A stretch of 34,692 bases of DNA from Rhizobacter sp. (GCA_021732645.1 JAKFUQ010000016.1:1-34692); one strand, 5' to 3'. Shown: positions 17,622 through 28,211, numbered from the stretch's first letter. Made by a program: numbers and translations. The notes: generated by a model from the letters alone, not told the origin.

Positions 17622-19052
17622 TCAGGCCACGCGGCAGACCTTCAGCATGTTGGTGCCGCCCGGATAGCCCATGGGCTCGCCCACCGTGATGGCGTAGGTG
17701 TCGCCCGGCTTGAGCACGCCCTGCTCGACCAGCAAGCCCTCGGCGCGCGCCAGGGCCTGGTCGCGGTCGGTGAAGTTGGGCATCAACAGCGGGCGCACAT
17801 TGCGGTACAGCGCCATCTTGCGCTGGCTGGTGACCTTGGAGGTCAGGCCGTAGATCGGCACATGGACCTTGTGGCGGCTCATCCACAGCGCGGTCGAGCC
17901 CGACTCGGTCAGCGCCAGGATGGCCTTGCAGCCCAGGTGGTGCGCGGTGAACAGCGCGGCCATCGCGATCGACTGGTCGATGCGGCCGAACAGCTTGTTG
18001 GTGAAGCCGGCATCGAGCGAGATCTCCTCGGCGCGCTCGGCCTCGAGACAGATCGAGGCCATCATTTCGACCGTCTCGACCGGGTACTTGCCCGCGGCCG
18101 TCTCGGCGCTGAGCATCACCGCGTCGGTGCCGTCGAGCACCGCGTTCGCCACATCGCTGACCTCGGCACGCGTGGGCACTGGGTTGACGATCATCGACTC
18201 CATCATCTGCGTGGCGGTGATGACGATGCGGTCGAGCTCGCGCGCCATCTTGATCATCTTCTTCTGCAGCGCGGGCACCGTCGCGTTGCCAACTTCCACC
18301 GCCAGGTCGCCGCGCGCGACCATGATGCCGTCGCTCGCCTTCAGGATGCTCTCCAGCACCGGAATCGCCTCGCTGCGCTCGATCTTCGCGATCAGCGCCG
18401 CCTTGTGCTTGTAGGGCTCACCGGCCAGGTTGGCCAGCTGGCGCGCCATTTCCATGTCGGTGGCACTCTTCGGGAAGCTCACCGCCAGGTACTCGCAGCG
18501 GAAGCTCATCGCGGTCTTGATGTCTTCCATGTCCTTGGCCGTCAGGGCCGGCGCGGTCAGGCCGCCGCCGGCCTTGTTGATGCCCTTGTTGTTCGACAGC
18601 TCGCCGCCGATCACCACCGTGGTGTGCACCTCGGCGCCGCGCACCGCATCGACGGTGAGCTTCAGCAGGCCGTCGTTGAGCAGCAGCGTGTCGCCCGGGC
18701 GCACGTCGCGCGGCAGTTCCTTGTAATCGAGGCCGACGCGCGCGTTCGTTCCGAGCGCGGTGGTCTCGCCATCGAGAACGAAGGTCTGACCGGCTTCGAG
18801 CATCGTCTTGCCGCCTTCGAACTTGCCGACGCGGATCTTCGGGCCCTGCAGGTCGGCCATGATGGCCACCTCTTTGCCGACGCGTTGAGCCACCTCGCGC
18901 ACCAACGCGGCGCGGTCGATGTGGTCTTGCGCACTGCCGTGCGAAAAGTTCATCCGCACCACGTCAACGCCCGCGCGGATCATCCGCTCCAGCACCTCGG
19001 GCGCGCTGGAGGCCGGCCCGAGGGTGGCGACGATCTTGGTGGCGCGAATCAT
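17622..19052 (-). CDS. pyk: Pyruvate kinase
   Basis: 476 aa; MIRATKIVATLGPASS, DVVRMNFSHG, IMVARGDLAVEVG, VITATQMMESM, DGTDAVMLSAETAAGKYP. Confidence 0.98.
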   Translation of the reverse strand: MIRATKIVATLGPASSAPEVLERMIRAGVDVVRMNFSHGSAQDHIDRAALVREVAQRVGKEVAIMADLQGPKIRVGKFEGGKTMLEAGQTFVLDGETTALGTNARVGLDYKELPRDVRPGDTLLLNDGLLKLTVDAVRGAEVHTTVVIGGELSNNKGINKAGGGLTAPALTAKDMEDIKTAMSFRCEYLAVSFPKSATDMEMARQLANLAGEPYKHKAALIAKIERSEAIPVLESILKASDGIMVARGDLAVEVGNATVPALQKKMIKMARELDRIVITATQMMESMIVNPVPTRAEVSDVANAVLDGTDAVMLSAETAAGKYPVETVEMMASICLEAERAEEISLDAGFTNKLFGRIDQSIAMAALFTAHHLGCKAILALTESGSTALWMSRHKVHVPIYGLTSKVTSQRKMALYRNVRPLLMPNFTDRDQALARAEGLLVEQGVLKPGDTYAITVGEPMGYPGGTNMLKVCRVA

Positions 19053-19073
19053 GGGGCCGGGTGCGTCGACGGA

Positions 19074-20291
19074 TCAGCGTGACGCATCGGCAGCACGCAA
19101 CTCAAGGATCGCGATCGCCGGCAGCACCTTGCCTTCGAGCATTTCGAGGAAGGCGCCGCCGCCGGTGCAGATGTAGCTGATGCCTTTCTCGACACCGAAC
19201 TTCGCGATCGCCGCCAAGGTGTCGCCACCGCCTGCGATGCTGAACGCGCTCGATGCCGCGATAGCTTGGGCGATCGCCTCGGTGCCATGCGAGTACGCCT
19301 CGAACTCGAACACGCCGACCGGGCCGTTCCAGACGATGGTGCCGGCCGACTTCAGCGTCTCGGCCAGCGCCGCGGCGGTTTTCGGGCCGATGTCGAGGAT
19401 CAGGTCGTCGGCGGCCACGTCGGTGGCCGCTTTGGTGGTCGCGGGCGCATCGGCCGCGAAGGTTTTCGCAGTGACCACATCGACCGGAATCGGCACCTCG
19501 GCGCCGCGCGCCTTCATCGACGCGATCACCGCCCTGGCCTTGTCGACCAGATCGGCTTCGGCCAGCGATTGGCCGATCGGCAGGCCTGCGGCCAGCATGA
19601 AGGTGTTGGCGATGCCGCCACCGACGATCAAGCCGTCGACCTTGGCCGCCAGCGCCTCGAGGATCGTCAGCTTGGTGCTGACCTTGCTGCCGCCGACGAT
19701 GGCGATCAATGGACGCTTCGGTGCCGCCAGCACGGTCGTGATCGCGTCGGCCTCGCCGGCCAGCAGCGGGCCGGCGCAGGCGATCGGGGCGTACTTCGCG
19801 ATGCCGTGCGTCGAGGCCTGTGCGCGGTGCGCGGCGCCGAACGCGTCGTTGACATAGATGTCGCACAGCGCGGCCATCTTGCGGCTCAGCGCCTCATCGT
19901 TCTTCGCCTCGCCCACATTGATGCGGCAGTTCTCCAGCAGCACCAGCTCGCCCGGCGCGAGCGCGCGGCCGTTCACCGTCACGCCATCGACCCAGTCTTT
20001 GACCATTGGCACGGGGCGGCCCAGCAGCTCACTGACATGCGCAGCGATCGGCGCCAATGAGTCTTCGGCCGTCCAGTGGCCTTCCTTGGGTCGGCCCAGG
20101 TGCGAGGTGACCATCACCGCCGCACCGGCTTTTAAAGCGGCCGCTATGCAGGGCAGCGACGCGCGGATGCGGGTGTCGTCGGTGATGTGGCCGGCGTCGT
20201 CCTGCGGCACGTTGAAATCGACACGGATGAACACCCGCTGCCCGTCCACCCGGTTCGCGGCGATGAGGTCGGTGAAGCTAAGGGCTTTCAT
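19074..20291 (-). CDS. pgk: Phosphoglycerate kinase
   Basis: 405 aa; [66 protein letters not shown]. Confidence 0.98.
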   Translation of the reverse strand: MKALSFTDLIAANRVDGQRVFIRVDFNVPQDDAGHITDDTRIRASLPCIAAALKAGAAVMVTSHLGRPKEGHWTAEDSLAPIAAHVSELLGRPVPMVKDWVDGVTVNGRALAPGELVLLENCRINVGEAKNDEALSRKMAALCDIYVNDAFGAAHRAQASTHGIAKYAPIACAGPLLAGEADAITTVLAAPKRPLIAIVGGSKVSTKLTILEALAAKVDGLIVGGGIANTFMLAAGLPIGQSLAEADLVDKARAVIASMKARGAEVPIPVDVVTAKTFAADAPATTKAATDVAADDLILDIGPKTAAALAETLKSAGTIVWNGPVGVFEFEAYSHGTEAIAQAIAASSAFSIAGGGDTLAAIAKFGVEKGISYICTGGGAFLEMLEGKVLPAIAILELRAADASR

Positions 20292-20363
20292 GGGGCGGGG
20301 CGGAGGAGACTGTCGACGAATCGAGTTTAAGGCGACGCTGAGCGAGGCTGGGTGCCCTGCGAC

Positions 20364-20705
20364 TCACCAGCCGGCGATCAGCCGCAGCGGCAGGTAGGCC
20401 GCCAGCCCCGCCAGCAGCGGGCCCAGCACGCCGGGCCGCCAGATGTACCAGAGCGTGGCCGCCAGTGCCGCGGGCAGCCGCGCGTCTTGCCAGGTGCTGA
20501 TCAGCTGGCCCTGCGTCATCACGATCTCGGGCACGATCACGGCCGACAGCGCGGCCAGTGGTGCCACCTTCAACCCGCGCTGTAGCCACTCGGGAATCGG
20601 CACCTGGCGCTCGGGGAGCAGAAAAAGCCCCCGCGACACGATGGTGATCACCGCCAGCCCGGTGATGGTGAGCGCGGTGGTGGCGGTGTCGCTCAACTCA
20701 GGCAT
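20364..20705 (-). CDS. azlD: AzlD-family branched-chain amino acid transport subunit
   Basis: 113 aa hydrophobic; ITIVSRGLFLLPERQVPIPEWLQRGLKVAPLAALSAVIVPEIV; directly follows azlC. Confidence 0.85.
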   Translation of the reverse strand: MPELSDTATTALTITGLAVITIVSRGLFLLPERQVPIPEWLQRGLKVAPLAALSAVIVPEIVMTQGQLISTWQDARLPAALAATLWYIWRPGVLGPLLAGLAAYLPLRLIAGW

Positions 20706-21446
20706 TCAGGCCGACCCCTGCAAGCGTTGCGCGGCCCGTTGGGCGCGCTCCATCAGCAGCCCAGCGGCCACCGCCGCCGCGATGGCGACGATGATGTTGA
20801 GCTTGAGCGGCAGCGAGAATGCCGCCACCGCCGCCGCGCTGGCCACCGCCGCAGCGACCCAGGTGCTGCGATCAGACAGCAGCCCGTAGGTCAGGCCGAT
20901 CATGGCCAGCGTGCCCGCAAAGCCCAGGCCCCAGGCGGTCGGGATCACGTGGGCCAGCGCGATGCCGAGCATCGACGACACCTGCCACACCGTCCACATC
21001 ACCGCCACGCCGCCGAGGAAATACGGCACCTGCCCCGGCAGTCGGCTCGGGCCGCGCTCGTCGCCCGGGTAGGCGCGCAGGAAAGCGATCAGGTTCATGT
21101 CGGCCGCGAGGTAGCCATACAGCAAGCGCCGTCGGCGCGACAGGTGCGCAAACACCGTGCGCCACTGGGCGCTGTAAATGACGAAGCGCAGGTTCACGCA
21201 AAAAGCGGCTGCGCAGATCACCCACATCGGCGCCCCGGCGGCCAGCAGCGGCAAGGCGGCGAGCTGCGCGCTGCCGGCATACACGGCCAGCGACATGAAC
21301 ACCGCCAGCGGCACGCTCAGGCCACCTTTGACCATGGCCACGCCCGTGACCAGGGCCCAGCCGCCGATGCCCGGCGCCAAAGGCAGCATGTCGCGCATGC
21401 CGCGGCGGAAATCGGGGTCACGCAGCAACGGGTGGGCAAACGCCAT
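20706..21446 (-). CDS. azlC: AzlC-family branched-chain amino acid transport permease
   Basis: MAFAHPLLRDPDFRRGMRDMLPLAPGIGGWALVTGVAMVKGGLS...VYAGSAQLAAL...FCVNLRFVIYSA. Confidence 0.9.
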   Translation of the reverse strand: MAFAHPLLRDPDFRRGMRDMLPLAPGIGGWALVTGVAMVKGGLSVPLAVFMSLAVYAGSAQLAALPLLAAGAPMWVICAAAFCVNLRFVIYSAQWRTVFAHLSRRRRLLYGYLAADMNLIAFLRAYPGDERGPSRLPGQVPYFLGGVAVMWTVWQVSSMLGIALAHVIPTAWGLGFAGTLAMIGLTYGLLSDRSTWVAAAVASAAAVAAFSLPLKLNIIVAIAAAVAAGLLMERAQRAAQRLQGSA

Positions 21447-21495
21447 GCACCGATTGTGCGGGCTGGCGCTGGCAGGGCGCTGGCGCAGCGCTCGT

Positions 21496-21876
21496 TCAGT
21501 GTGCCGCTTCCGTGGCGTCCTTGGGGGCGTTGGCGGTCTGCGTGTCGGCCTCGTGCGCGGTGGCGTCCGCAGCCTTGCTGCTCGCTCGCTCCACCGGGTT
21601 TTCAAGCTCGGGCGATACCGCGTCGATCTTGTTCTCGCGCATGTAGTCGTTCATGTCGCGCCAGCCGGCGAAGACCGCTGACTTGTCGGCCTTCTTGTTC
21701 AGCGTGTAGCAGTCCTCGATGGCCCGCCCGGCGTGGCGGCAGGCACCACCGATGGCAGCGCCTTCGGCGGTGCGCGCTGCGGCAATTTTCTCGGGCGATT
21801 CAATGCCCAACTGGTCACAGCCCGCCAGCGCCAACGCGACAGCGGCAATCAGGGCAGACAGGACGAAGCGGGGCAT
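21496..21876 (-). CDS. Hypothetical lipoprotein
   Basis: 126 aa; signal peptide with lipobox: MPRFVLSALIAAVALALAGCDQLG. Confidence 0.75.
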   Translation of the reverse strand: MPRFVLSALIAAVALALAGCDQLGIESPEKIAAARTAEGAAIGGACRHAGRAIEDCYTLNKKADKSAVFAGWRDMNDYMRENKIDAVSPELENPVERASSKAADATAHEADTQTANAPKDATEAAH

Positions 21877-22073
21877 GGCGTACTCGACAGGGTGAAGCAA
21901 ATCTTCGGGGCTGATCGTGCTATCGACCTGATGGGGGGCGACTTGAGCGAGAACTGGCCGGTGTTTCGCTGCTGTTTCAGCGCCTGTCGTCCCGGTCGTG
22001 CGGCAAGCGAGAATTCCTTTTATCGTCACCGCAGCGCACACGACGCCGCATCTTTCGCCACCCGAGCCCTTCC

Positions 22074-22520
22074 GTGAACGCACTGACTGATCCCTTGTTG
22101 CCCCTGTTGTCGGCGACGGCGCCCTTGCCGCACCCGGTGGCGCTCGCCGATGCATCGCAGGCCATGGACGTGATCTTCATCGAGGGTTACACCGGCCAGA
22201 CGGTGATCGGCATCCACGATTCGGAATTGCACCGGCCGCAAACCATCGTGGTCGATGTGCATGCCGGGCTGCCGCGGGCGAAGGCCTGCGACACCGACCG
22301 GATCGCCGACACCATCGACTACGCCCAGGTGCGCGCGCGCTTGCAGGCGCTGTACCGCGATCACCGGCTGACGCTGCTCGAATCGTTCGCCGAGACCATT
22401 GCCGAGGCGCTGATCACCGACTTCGGCGCGGCCTGGGTGCGCGTCAAGGTGGTCAAGCCGAAGAAGTTTCCCGATGTGGAGGCGGTCGGCGTGGTCATCG
22501 AGCGGCGAGCAACGCGCTGA
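22074..22520 (+). CDS. folB: Dihydroneopterin aldolase
   Basis: GTG start; [77 protein letters not shown]. Confidence 0.9.
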   Translation: MNALTDPLLPLLSATAPLPHPVALADASQAMDVIFIEGYTGQTVIGIHDSELHRPQTIVVDVHAGLPRAKACDTDRIADTIDYAQVRARLQALYRDHRLTLLESFAETIAEALITDFGAAWVRVKVVKPKKFPDVEAVGVVIERRATR

Positions 22521-22588
22521 TCGAAGCGGTCCGCCGAACGACGTGGCATGGCGTGCGCCACCACGCGGCGTCCGACAATCCAATTGCC

Positions 22589-23386
22589 ATGCCCCGCTTT
22601 GCCGCCAATGTGTCGCTGATGTACACCGAGCACGCCTTTGCCGATCGCTTTGCGGCCGCCGCGGCCGATGGCTTCGACGCGGTCGAGTGCCTGTTTCCGT
22701 ATGAGCTCAGCCCCGACAAGCTGGCGCGGCGCCTGCGCGAGCTGCGCCTGCGACTGGTGCTGTTCAACCTGTGGCCCGGCGATTGGGCCGCAGGGGAGCG
22801 CGGCCTGGCCGCGCTGCCAGGGCGCGAGGCCGAGTTCGCGGCGTCGGTCGAGCGGGCGCTGGACTACGCGCGGGCCTCGGGCTGCCGACTGCTGCACGCG
22901 ATGGCCGGGCAGGTGCCCGCTGCCGCCGGCGCCGACGCTGGAGCCCGCAGCGCCATGCACCGTACCTATGTCGCCAACCTGCGCCGGGCCGCGCGGGTGC
23001 TGGCGCCGCATGGCATCACCTTGTTGATTGAGCCGATCAACACGCACGACATGCCCGGCTACTTCCTGAGCCACCAGCAAGTGGCGCATGACGTGGTTGC
23101 CGAAGTCGGCGAGCCGAACTTGAAGGTGCAGATGGATCTGTACCACTGCCAGATCATGGAAGGCGATTTGGCGCTGCAGTTGCGCCGACACATCCAGGGC
23201 GTGGGTCACGTGCAGATGGCAGGCGTCCCCGGACGCCACGAGCCCGACAGCGGGGAGGTGCACTATCCCGCGTTGTTCGATCTGCTGGACGCGCTGGGCT
23301 ACAGCGGCCACGTGGGCTGCGAGTACCGGCCCCGCGCGGGCACCTCGGCCGGACTGGGCTGGTGGCACAGCGCGCGCAAGGTTTGA
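22589..23386 (+). CDS. hyi: Hydroxypyruvate isomerase-like TIM-barrel
   Basis: [39 protein letters not shown]...[22 protein letters not shown]...[16 protein letters not shown]...[15 protein letters not shown]...[10 protein letters not shown]. Confidence 0.9.
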   Translation: MPRFAANVSLMYTEHAFADRFAAAAADGFDAVECLFPYELSPDKLARRLRELRLRLVLFNLWPGDWAAGERGLAALPGREAEFAASVERALDYARASGCRLLHAMAGQVPAAAGADAGARSAMHRTYVANLRRAARVLAPHGITLLIEPINTHDMPGYFLSHQQVAHDVVAEVGEPNLKVQMDLYHCQIMEGDLALQLRRHIQGVGHVQMAGVPGRHEPDSGEVHYPALFDLLDALGYSGHVGCEYRPRAGTSAGLGWWHSARKV

Positions 23387-23496
23387 GCCGCGCGCAGCGA
23401 CCTCTTTGCTGCGGCATGCAGGGGCATCGCCGGCACGGGCGCGTGGAACTTGCCCCGGCCCGCAGAATCCAGTCCACGCGAAGGTCACCACAGAGC

Positions 23497-25824
23497 ATGA
23501 ATTCACGAGCGTTTGATCCGCACACCGCGCCGCAAACCGCGCCCCAACCTGCCGCGCCCTCGGGTGTGGCGTCATGGCGTGCCCGGCTGGGTGGCCTGCT
23601 GGGTGGCCTGGTTGGCGCGCTCGTCTGCGCGCTGCCCGCAGCAGCGCAGCCGGTCGCCACCGAACACGCCACCGCCGAGCTGGTGGCCGAGCGCAGCGCC
23701 GTGCAGCCAGGCGAGCCGCTGCGCATCGGGCTGCGGCTGCAGCACATTCCGCATTGGCACACCTACTGGCGCAACCCGGGCGATTCGGGCCTGCCCACCA
23801 AGCTCATCTGGACGCTGCCTGCAGGCAGCACTGCAGGTGACATTGAATGGCCCGCGCCGAAACGGCTGCCGATCGGCCCGCTGGTCAACTACGGCTACGA
23901 AGGTGAGCTGCTGCTGCCGCTGGTCTACACGCCACCGGCCGATGCGCGCCCCGGCAGCACGTTGAACTTGCAGGCGCAGGCGACCTGGCTGGTCTGCAAG
24001 GAGGTCTGCATCCCCGAGAGTGCGACGCTGAGGCTGCAACTGCCTGTGGTGGGTGCGGCGGGTTCGGCCGATGCCGTCACCCCCGGCAGTACCGCGCACA
24101 CCGGGCTGTTCGAACACACCCGCGACGAGCTGGCCATGCCGCTCGCTGGCTGGATGGTCGACGCGCAGCAGGCCGGGCGCGAACTGCTGGTCACGTTCTC
24201 GCAGCCGCTGGCCCCTGGCACGCCGCGACCGGCGATCCAGTTGTTTCCCTATGCCGAACAGGTGATCGAGCCCGCGCTGCACGAGGTGTTTCGCACCGAC
24301 AGCGGGTATGCCGTCAAGCTGCGCTTGCTCGACGGTGTGGCTGCACCCGCATCGCTGTCCGGCATCGCCGTGGCGCCAGGCGCGACCGCACCCGGCGCGC
24401 CCACGGTCTGGGGCGGCACGCGGCGGTCGGCCGAATTCGACGCGCCGGTGCGCTCCGTTGCAGCGCTGGTGTGGCCACCCGGCGCGACGGCGCTGGCGGA
24501 CACGGATGCAAGCGCTGCGACACCCGAGACGCTCGCCGGCAGCGTCGACCTGGGCTGGGCAACCGCGCTGCTGCTGGCCTTCGCCGGTGGCATGGTGCTG
24601 AACCTGATGCCCTGCGTGTTCCCGGTGCTGTCGATCAAGCTGCTGAGCCTGGTCAGGCACGGGGGCGCAGCGCCACCCACCGCCGCCGCCCTGCGCACCC
24701 ATGCGCTGGCCTACAGCGCGGGCGTCGTGCTGAGCTTTCTGGCGCTGGCGGCGCTGCTGCTGGCCCTGCGCGCCGCCGGCAGTGCAATCGGCTGGGGCTT
24801 CCAGTTGCAGGAGCCCGGTGTCGTGTTCGTGCTGGCGCTGCTGTTCTTTGCGCTGGGCCTGAACCTGATGGGTGCCTTCGAGTTCGGCGGTCTGCTGCCG
24901 CAAGGCCTGGCCGCGTGGCGCGACCGCAGACCGGCGGTCGATGCACTGGCTTCGGGCGTGCTCGCCGTGGTGGCCGCCAGCCCGTGCACCGCGCCGTTCA
25001 TGGGGGCGGCGCTGGGCTATGCCATCACCCAATCGCCCGCCGTCGGCCTGAGTGTGTTCGGCGCGCTCGGCCTCGGCATGGCGCTGCCGTATGCACTGCT
25101 GGTGCTGACGCCCGGCTGGCGCGCCCGACTGCCGCGACCCGGTGCGTGGATGCTGCGGCTGAAGCAGGCACTGGCGTTCCCGATGTTTCTGACCGTCGTC
25201 TGGCTGGTCTGGGTGCTCGGCCAGCAAAGCGGCATCGACGGCGCCGCGAAGGCGCTGATCGCCCTGGTGGTGATGGCCTTTGTGATCTGGATCGCCGGCG
25301 GGCGCAGCGCTGCCAGCGCGGGTGGTGCGCACGGGGCGAGCGGCACCGACCCGCCTGCGCGCCGCGCCCTCGGCGGCCTGATGCTCGCGGGGGCCTTGGT
25401 CGGCACGCTGGCCTGGAGCTGGCCCGGCGCGGCCCGCAGTGGCGGCGAAGTCGCCCCCAGCGCCGCGGCGCCCGGCTCGCCCGAGGCGGCCTGGTCGCCC
25501 TATAACGAAGCGTTGATTGCCGAGCAGCTCGCGGCGGGCCAACCGGTGTTCGTTGACTTCACCGCGGCCTGGTGCGTCAGCTGCCAGGTCAACAAGCGGC
25601 TGGTGCTGCACACCGACGCCACGATGCAGGCCTTCGCCCAGGCCGGTGTGTCACTGATGCGTGCCGACTGGACGCAGCGCGACGCACGCATCACCGCCGC
25701 ACTGGCCCGCTACGGCCGCAACGGCGTGCCGGTGTACCTGCTGCTGCGCCCCGGCCGCGAGCCGCTGCTGCTGCCCGAAATTCTCACGGCTCGGTTGGTG
25801 CGCGATGCGCTCGCCACGCTGTGA
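23497..25824 (+). CDS. dsbD: DsbD/ScsB-family protein-disulfide reductase
   Basis: N-terminal domain with WLVCKEVCIP, TM domain with NLMPCVFPVLS and AASPCTAPFMG, C-terminal thioredoxin FVDFTAAWCVSCQVNK. Confidence 0.92.
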   Translation: MNSRAFDPHTAPQTAPQPAAPSGVASWRARLGGLLGGLVGALVCALPAAAQPVATEHATAELVAERSAVQPGEPLRIGLRLQHIPHWHTYWRNPGDSGLPTKLIWTLPAGSTAGDIEWPAPKRLPIGPLVNYGYEGELLLPLVYTPPADARPGSTLNLQAQATWLVCKEVCIPESATLRLQLPVVGAAGSADAVTPGSTAHTGLFEHTRDELAMPLAGWMVDAQQAGRELLVTFSQPLAPGTPRPAIQLFPYAEQVIEPALHEVFRTDSGYAVKLRLLDGVAAPASLSGIAVAPGATAPGAPTVWGGTRRSAEFDAPVRSVAALVWPPGATALADTDASAATPETLAGSVDLGWATALLLAFAGGMVLNLMPCVFPVLSIKLLSLVRHGGAAPPTAAALRTHALAYSAGVVLSFLALAALLLALRAAGSAIGWGFQLQEPGVVFVLALLFFALGLNLMGAFEFGGLLPQGLAAWRDRRPAVDALASGVLAVVAASPCTAPFMGAALGYAITQSPAVGLSVFGALGLGMALPYALLVLTPGWRARLPRPGAWMLRLKQALAFPMFLTVVWLVWVLGQQSGIDGAAKALIALVVMAFVIWIAGGRSAASAGGAHGASGTDPPARRALGGLMLAGALVGTLAWSWPGAARSGGEVAPSAAAPGSPEAAWSPYNEALIAEQLAAGQPVFVDFTAAWCVSCQVNKRLVLHTDATMQAFAQAGVSLMRADWTQRDARITAALARYGRNGVPVYLLLRPGREPLLLPEILTARLVRDALATL

Positions 25825-25861
25825 CCACCCATTTTTCACCACCACTCCCCAGGAGCACGCC

Positions 25862-26494
25862 ATGACCACACGCCGACACCTGCACCGCTTGACCCTGGCC
25901 GCCGCTGCGCTGCCATTGCTTGCACTGACGCTCGCCCCCACCGCACAGGCCGCCACCGTCGGTGAGGCCGCACCGGCCTTCGAGGTGAAGAGCGCCAGCG
26001 GCAAGACCGTCAGGCTGGCTGACTTGAAGGGCAAGCACGTTGTGCTGGAGTGGACACACCCCGGCTGCCCGTTTGTGGTGAAGCACTACAGCACGCAAAA
26101 CATGCAAGGGCTGCAAAAGGAATTCACCGCCAAAGACGTGGTCTGGCTCAGCATCAGCTCCACCGCACCGAGCAACACCGACTACGTCGCGCCGACGGCG
26201 CTGGCCGCGAAGTACCAGACCTGGGGCGCCTCGGCAACCGATCTGTTGATCGACGACAACGGCGTGGTGGGCAAGGCGTACGCCGCGAAGACCACGCCGC
26301 ACCTGTTCGTCATCGACCCCAAAGGCACGCTGGTCTATGCGGGGGGCATCGACGACAAGCGCTCAGCCGACGCCGCCGACGTGAAAGGCGCCAAGAACCA
26401 CGTGCGCGCGGCGTTGGACGAGTCGTTGGCGGGCAAGGCGGTGAGCGTGCCGAGTGCGCCGCCCTACGGATGCGCCGTCAAGTACGCCAGCTGA
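25862..26494 (+). CDS. Exported redoxin/AhpC-TSA-like thioredoxin-fold protein
   Basis: Signal peptide MTTRRHLHRLTLAAAALPLLALTLAPTAQA; VGEAAPAFEVKSASGKTVRLADLKGKHVVLEWTHPGCPFVVKHY; TPHLFVIDPKGTLVYAGGIDD. Confidence 0.9.
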   Translation: MTTRRHLHRLTLAAAALPLLALTLAPTAQAATVGEAAPAFEVKSASGKTVRLADLKGKHVVLEWTHPGCPFVVKHYSTQNMQGLQKEFTAKDVVWLSISSTAPSNTDYVAPTALAAKYQTWGASATDLLIDDNGVVGKAYAAKTTPHLFVIDPKGTLVYAGGIDDKRSADAADVKGAKNHVRAALDESLAGKAVSVPSAPPYGCAVKYAS

Positions 26495-27495
26495 TGCCGG
26501 CAGCGGGTAGCCAGCGCGCGGCCATCGCCGCGCTGCTGGCGTCGATCGGTGTGGTGGCCTCGGTCGGTGCCCACGCCGCCGAGCCTGCCGCGCTGCCCGT
26601 GCTGGCAACCAAGATCGCGGAGGCCGCGGGCGACCCTGCGGTGGACGCCTCGGGGCAGCCCATTGACATCACCGCGCTGGCCGGGCGCCTGCGCCCGGCG
26701 GACCATGTGCTGTTGGGCGAGGTGCACGACAACCCGGCGCACCACCGCCTGCGAGCCGCCCTGCTGCGCGCCCTGCTGGCCGATGGTCGGCCGACCTGGG
26801 TCGTGTTCGAGCAGATCGACCGCCAGCACAACGCCGCCGTCGCTGCCGCGCCACGTGACGCCGAGGCCGTGGCCCGCGCCGGGCAGCTCAACCGCTGGGG
26901 CTGGCCGCTGCACCGCCCGGTGTTCGACGCGGCGCTGGCCGGGGGCGCCACCGTGGTCGGCGGCAACCTGAGCCGCGCTGAAGCCAGCCGCGTGGTGCGC
27001 GGCGGCGTGGCGCAGGCGCCGGTGGAGTTACAGCACTGGCTGGCTGCGCCCGAGACCCCCAACACCCCCGGCGCCGCGCAGCCGACCCCGTGGACGGCGG
27101 CACAAGACGCAGAACTGCAGCGCCAGGTCGATGTGGGCCACTGCGGCGCCTTGCCACCGGACATGATCGCGCCGATGGCGCTGGCACAGCGGGCCCGCGA
27201 CGCGGCCCTGGCGCAGGCCATGCTGCAAGCGCCGCCCGGCGTGCGGGTGGTGCTGATCGCCGGCAACGGCCATGTGCGGCGCGACATCGGCGTGCCGCAT
27301 TATTTGGCGGCGCGGGTGCCCGCTGAGGCCCTGGCTGTGCAGGGCAAGCGCATCGTGAGCCTGGGCGTGCTCGAACGTGCGCCCGATGGGGCGACTGCCA
27401 TCGACGCCCCGTACGACGAGGTTTGGTTCACGGCGCGGGCACAGCGACCTGACCCGTGCGCCGACTTCCGCCTGCCAGCGCCAGCGGTGCCGTGA
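26494..27495 (+). CDS. ChaN-like (haem-regulated/haem-binding family) protein
   Basis: ATG overlaps the redoxin stop (TGATG); LRPADHVLLGEVHDNPAHHRLRAALLRAL, WVVFEQIDRQ, VVLIAGNGHVRRDIGVPHYLA. Confidence 0.85.
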   Translation: MPAAGSQRAAIAALLASIGVVASVGAHAAEPAALPVLATKIAEAAGDPAVDASGQPIDITALAGRLRPADHVLLGEVHDNPAHHRLRAALLRALLADGRPTWVVFEQIDRQHNAAVAAAPRDAEAVARAGQLNRWGWPLHRPVFDAALAGGATVVGGNLSRAEASRVVRGGVAQAPVELQHWLAAPETPNTPGAAQPTPWTAAQDAELQRQVDVGHCGALPPDMIAPMALAQRARDAALAQAMLQAPPGVRVVLIAGNGHVRRDIGVPHYLAARVPAEALAVQGKRIVSLGVLERAPDGATAIDAPYDEVWFTARAQRPDPCADFRLPAPAVP

Positions 27496-27580
27496 GCCGG
27501 GGCGGGGGCGCCATCGGCGCGCGACACAATGGCAGCAGGCGGGTCGGCTTGTCGGCTGCCGCAATAAGCGGGGCGACATC

Positions 27581-28177
27581 ATGAACACGGTCAAGGTGCT
27601 GGTCATCGCGGGCAGCGCTCGCAGCGGATCGTTCAACCATCAGCTCGCAGGCGTGGCGGCGCAGCAGGCCCAGCAGGCGGGCGCCATGGTGACCGCGGTC
27701 GATCTGCGGGCCCTCGAATTGCCGATCTACGACGCCGACCTGGAGGCGCGCGGCATGCCCGACGGTGCGCGCGAGTTGCGACGCCTGTTCGCCGACCACG
27801 ACGCGCTGTTGCTCGCCTCGCCCGAGTACAACGGCTTCCCGACGCCGCTGTTGATCAACGCCCTCGACTGGGCCACCCGACCGGTGGCCGAAGATGGCCT
27901 GCCCGCCGGCATCCATGCGATGACCGGCACCGTCGCCGGCCTGCTCAGTGCGTCGCCGGGCGCGTTCGGCGGCCTCCGCAGCCTGCTGCTCACCCGCCAG
28001 TTCCTGCAGATGAACCTCGGCATGCTGGTGGTGCCCGAGCAGTTCGGCCTCGGCCAGGCCGACAAGGCCTTCGATGCAGCCGGTGCGCTGATCGATCCAA
28101 AGGCGCAGGCGGCAGTGGCCCGCGTGGTGACGGCCGTGCTGAAGACGGCTGCTGCCTTGAAAGCCGCTGCCGACTGA
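27581..28177 (+). CDS. NADPH-dependent FMN reductase family protein
   Basis: MNTVKVLVIAGSARSGSFNHQLAGVAA...DADLEARG...LLLASPEYNGFPTPLLINALDW...SASPGAFGGLRSL. Confidence 0.92.
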   Translation: MNTVKVLVIAGSARSGSFNHQLAGVAAQQAQQAGAMVTAVDLRALELPIYDADLEARGMPDGARELRRLFADHDALLLASPEYNGFPTPLLINALDWATRPVAEDGLPAGIHAMTGTVAGLLSASPGAFGGLRSLLLTRQFLQMNLGMLVVPEQFGLGQADKAFDAAGALIDPKAQAAVARVVTAVLKTAAALKAAAD

Positions 28178-28211
28178 GGCTTGCGAGCGGCCAGGCGCCG
28201 CCCGACCCGCG

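Noticed and set aside
23572-25611. 679-aa minus-strand ORF antisense to dsbD
   Set aside because: Low-complexity Q/R/G/A-rich translation typical of GC-rich antisense frames; the plus frame is a clear DsbD.
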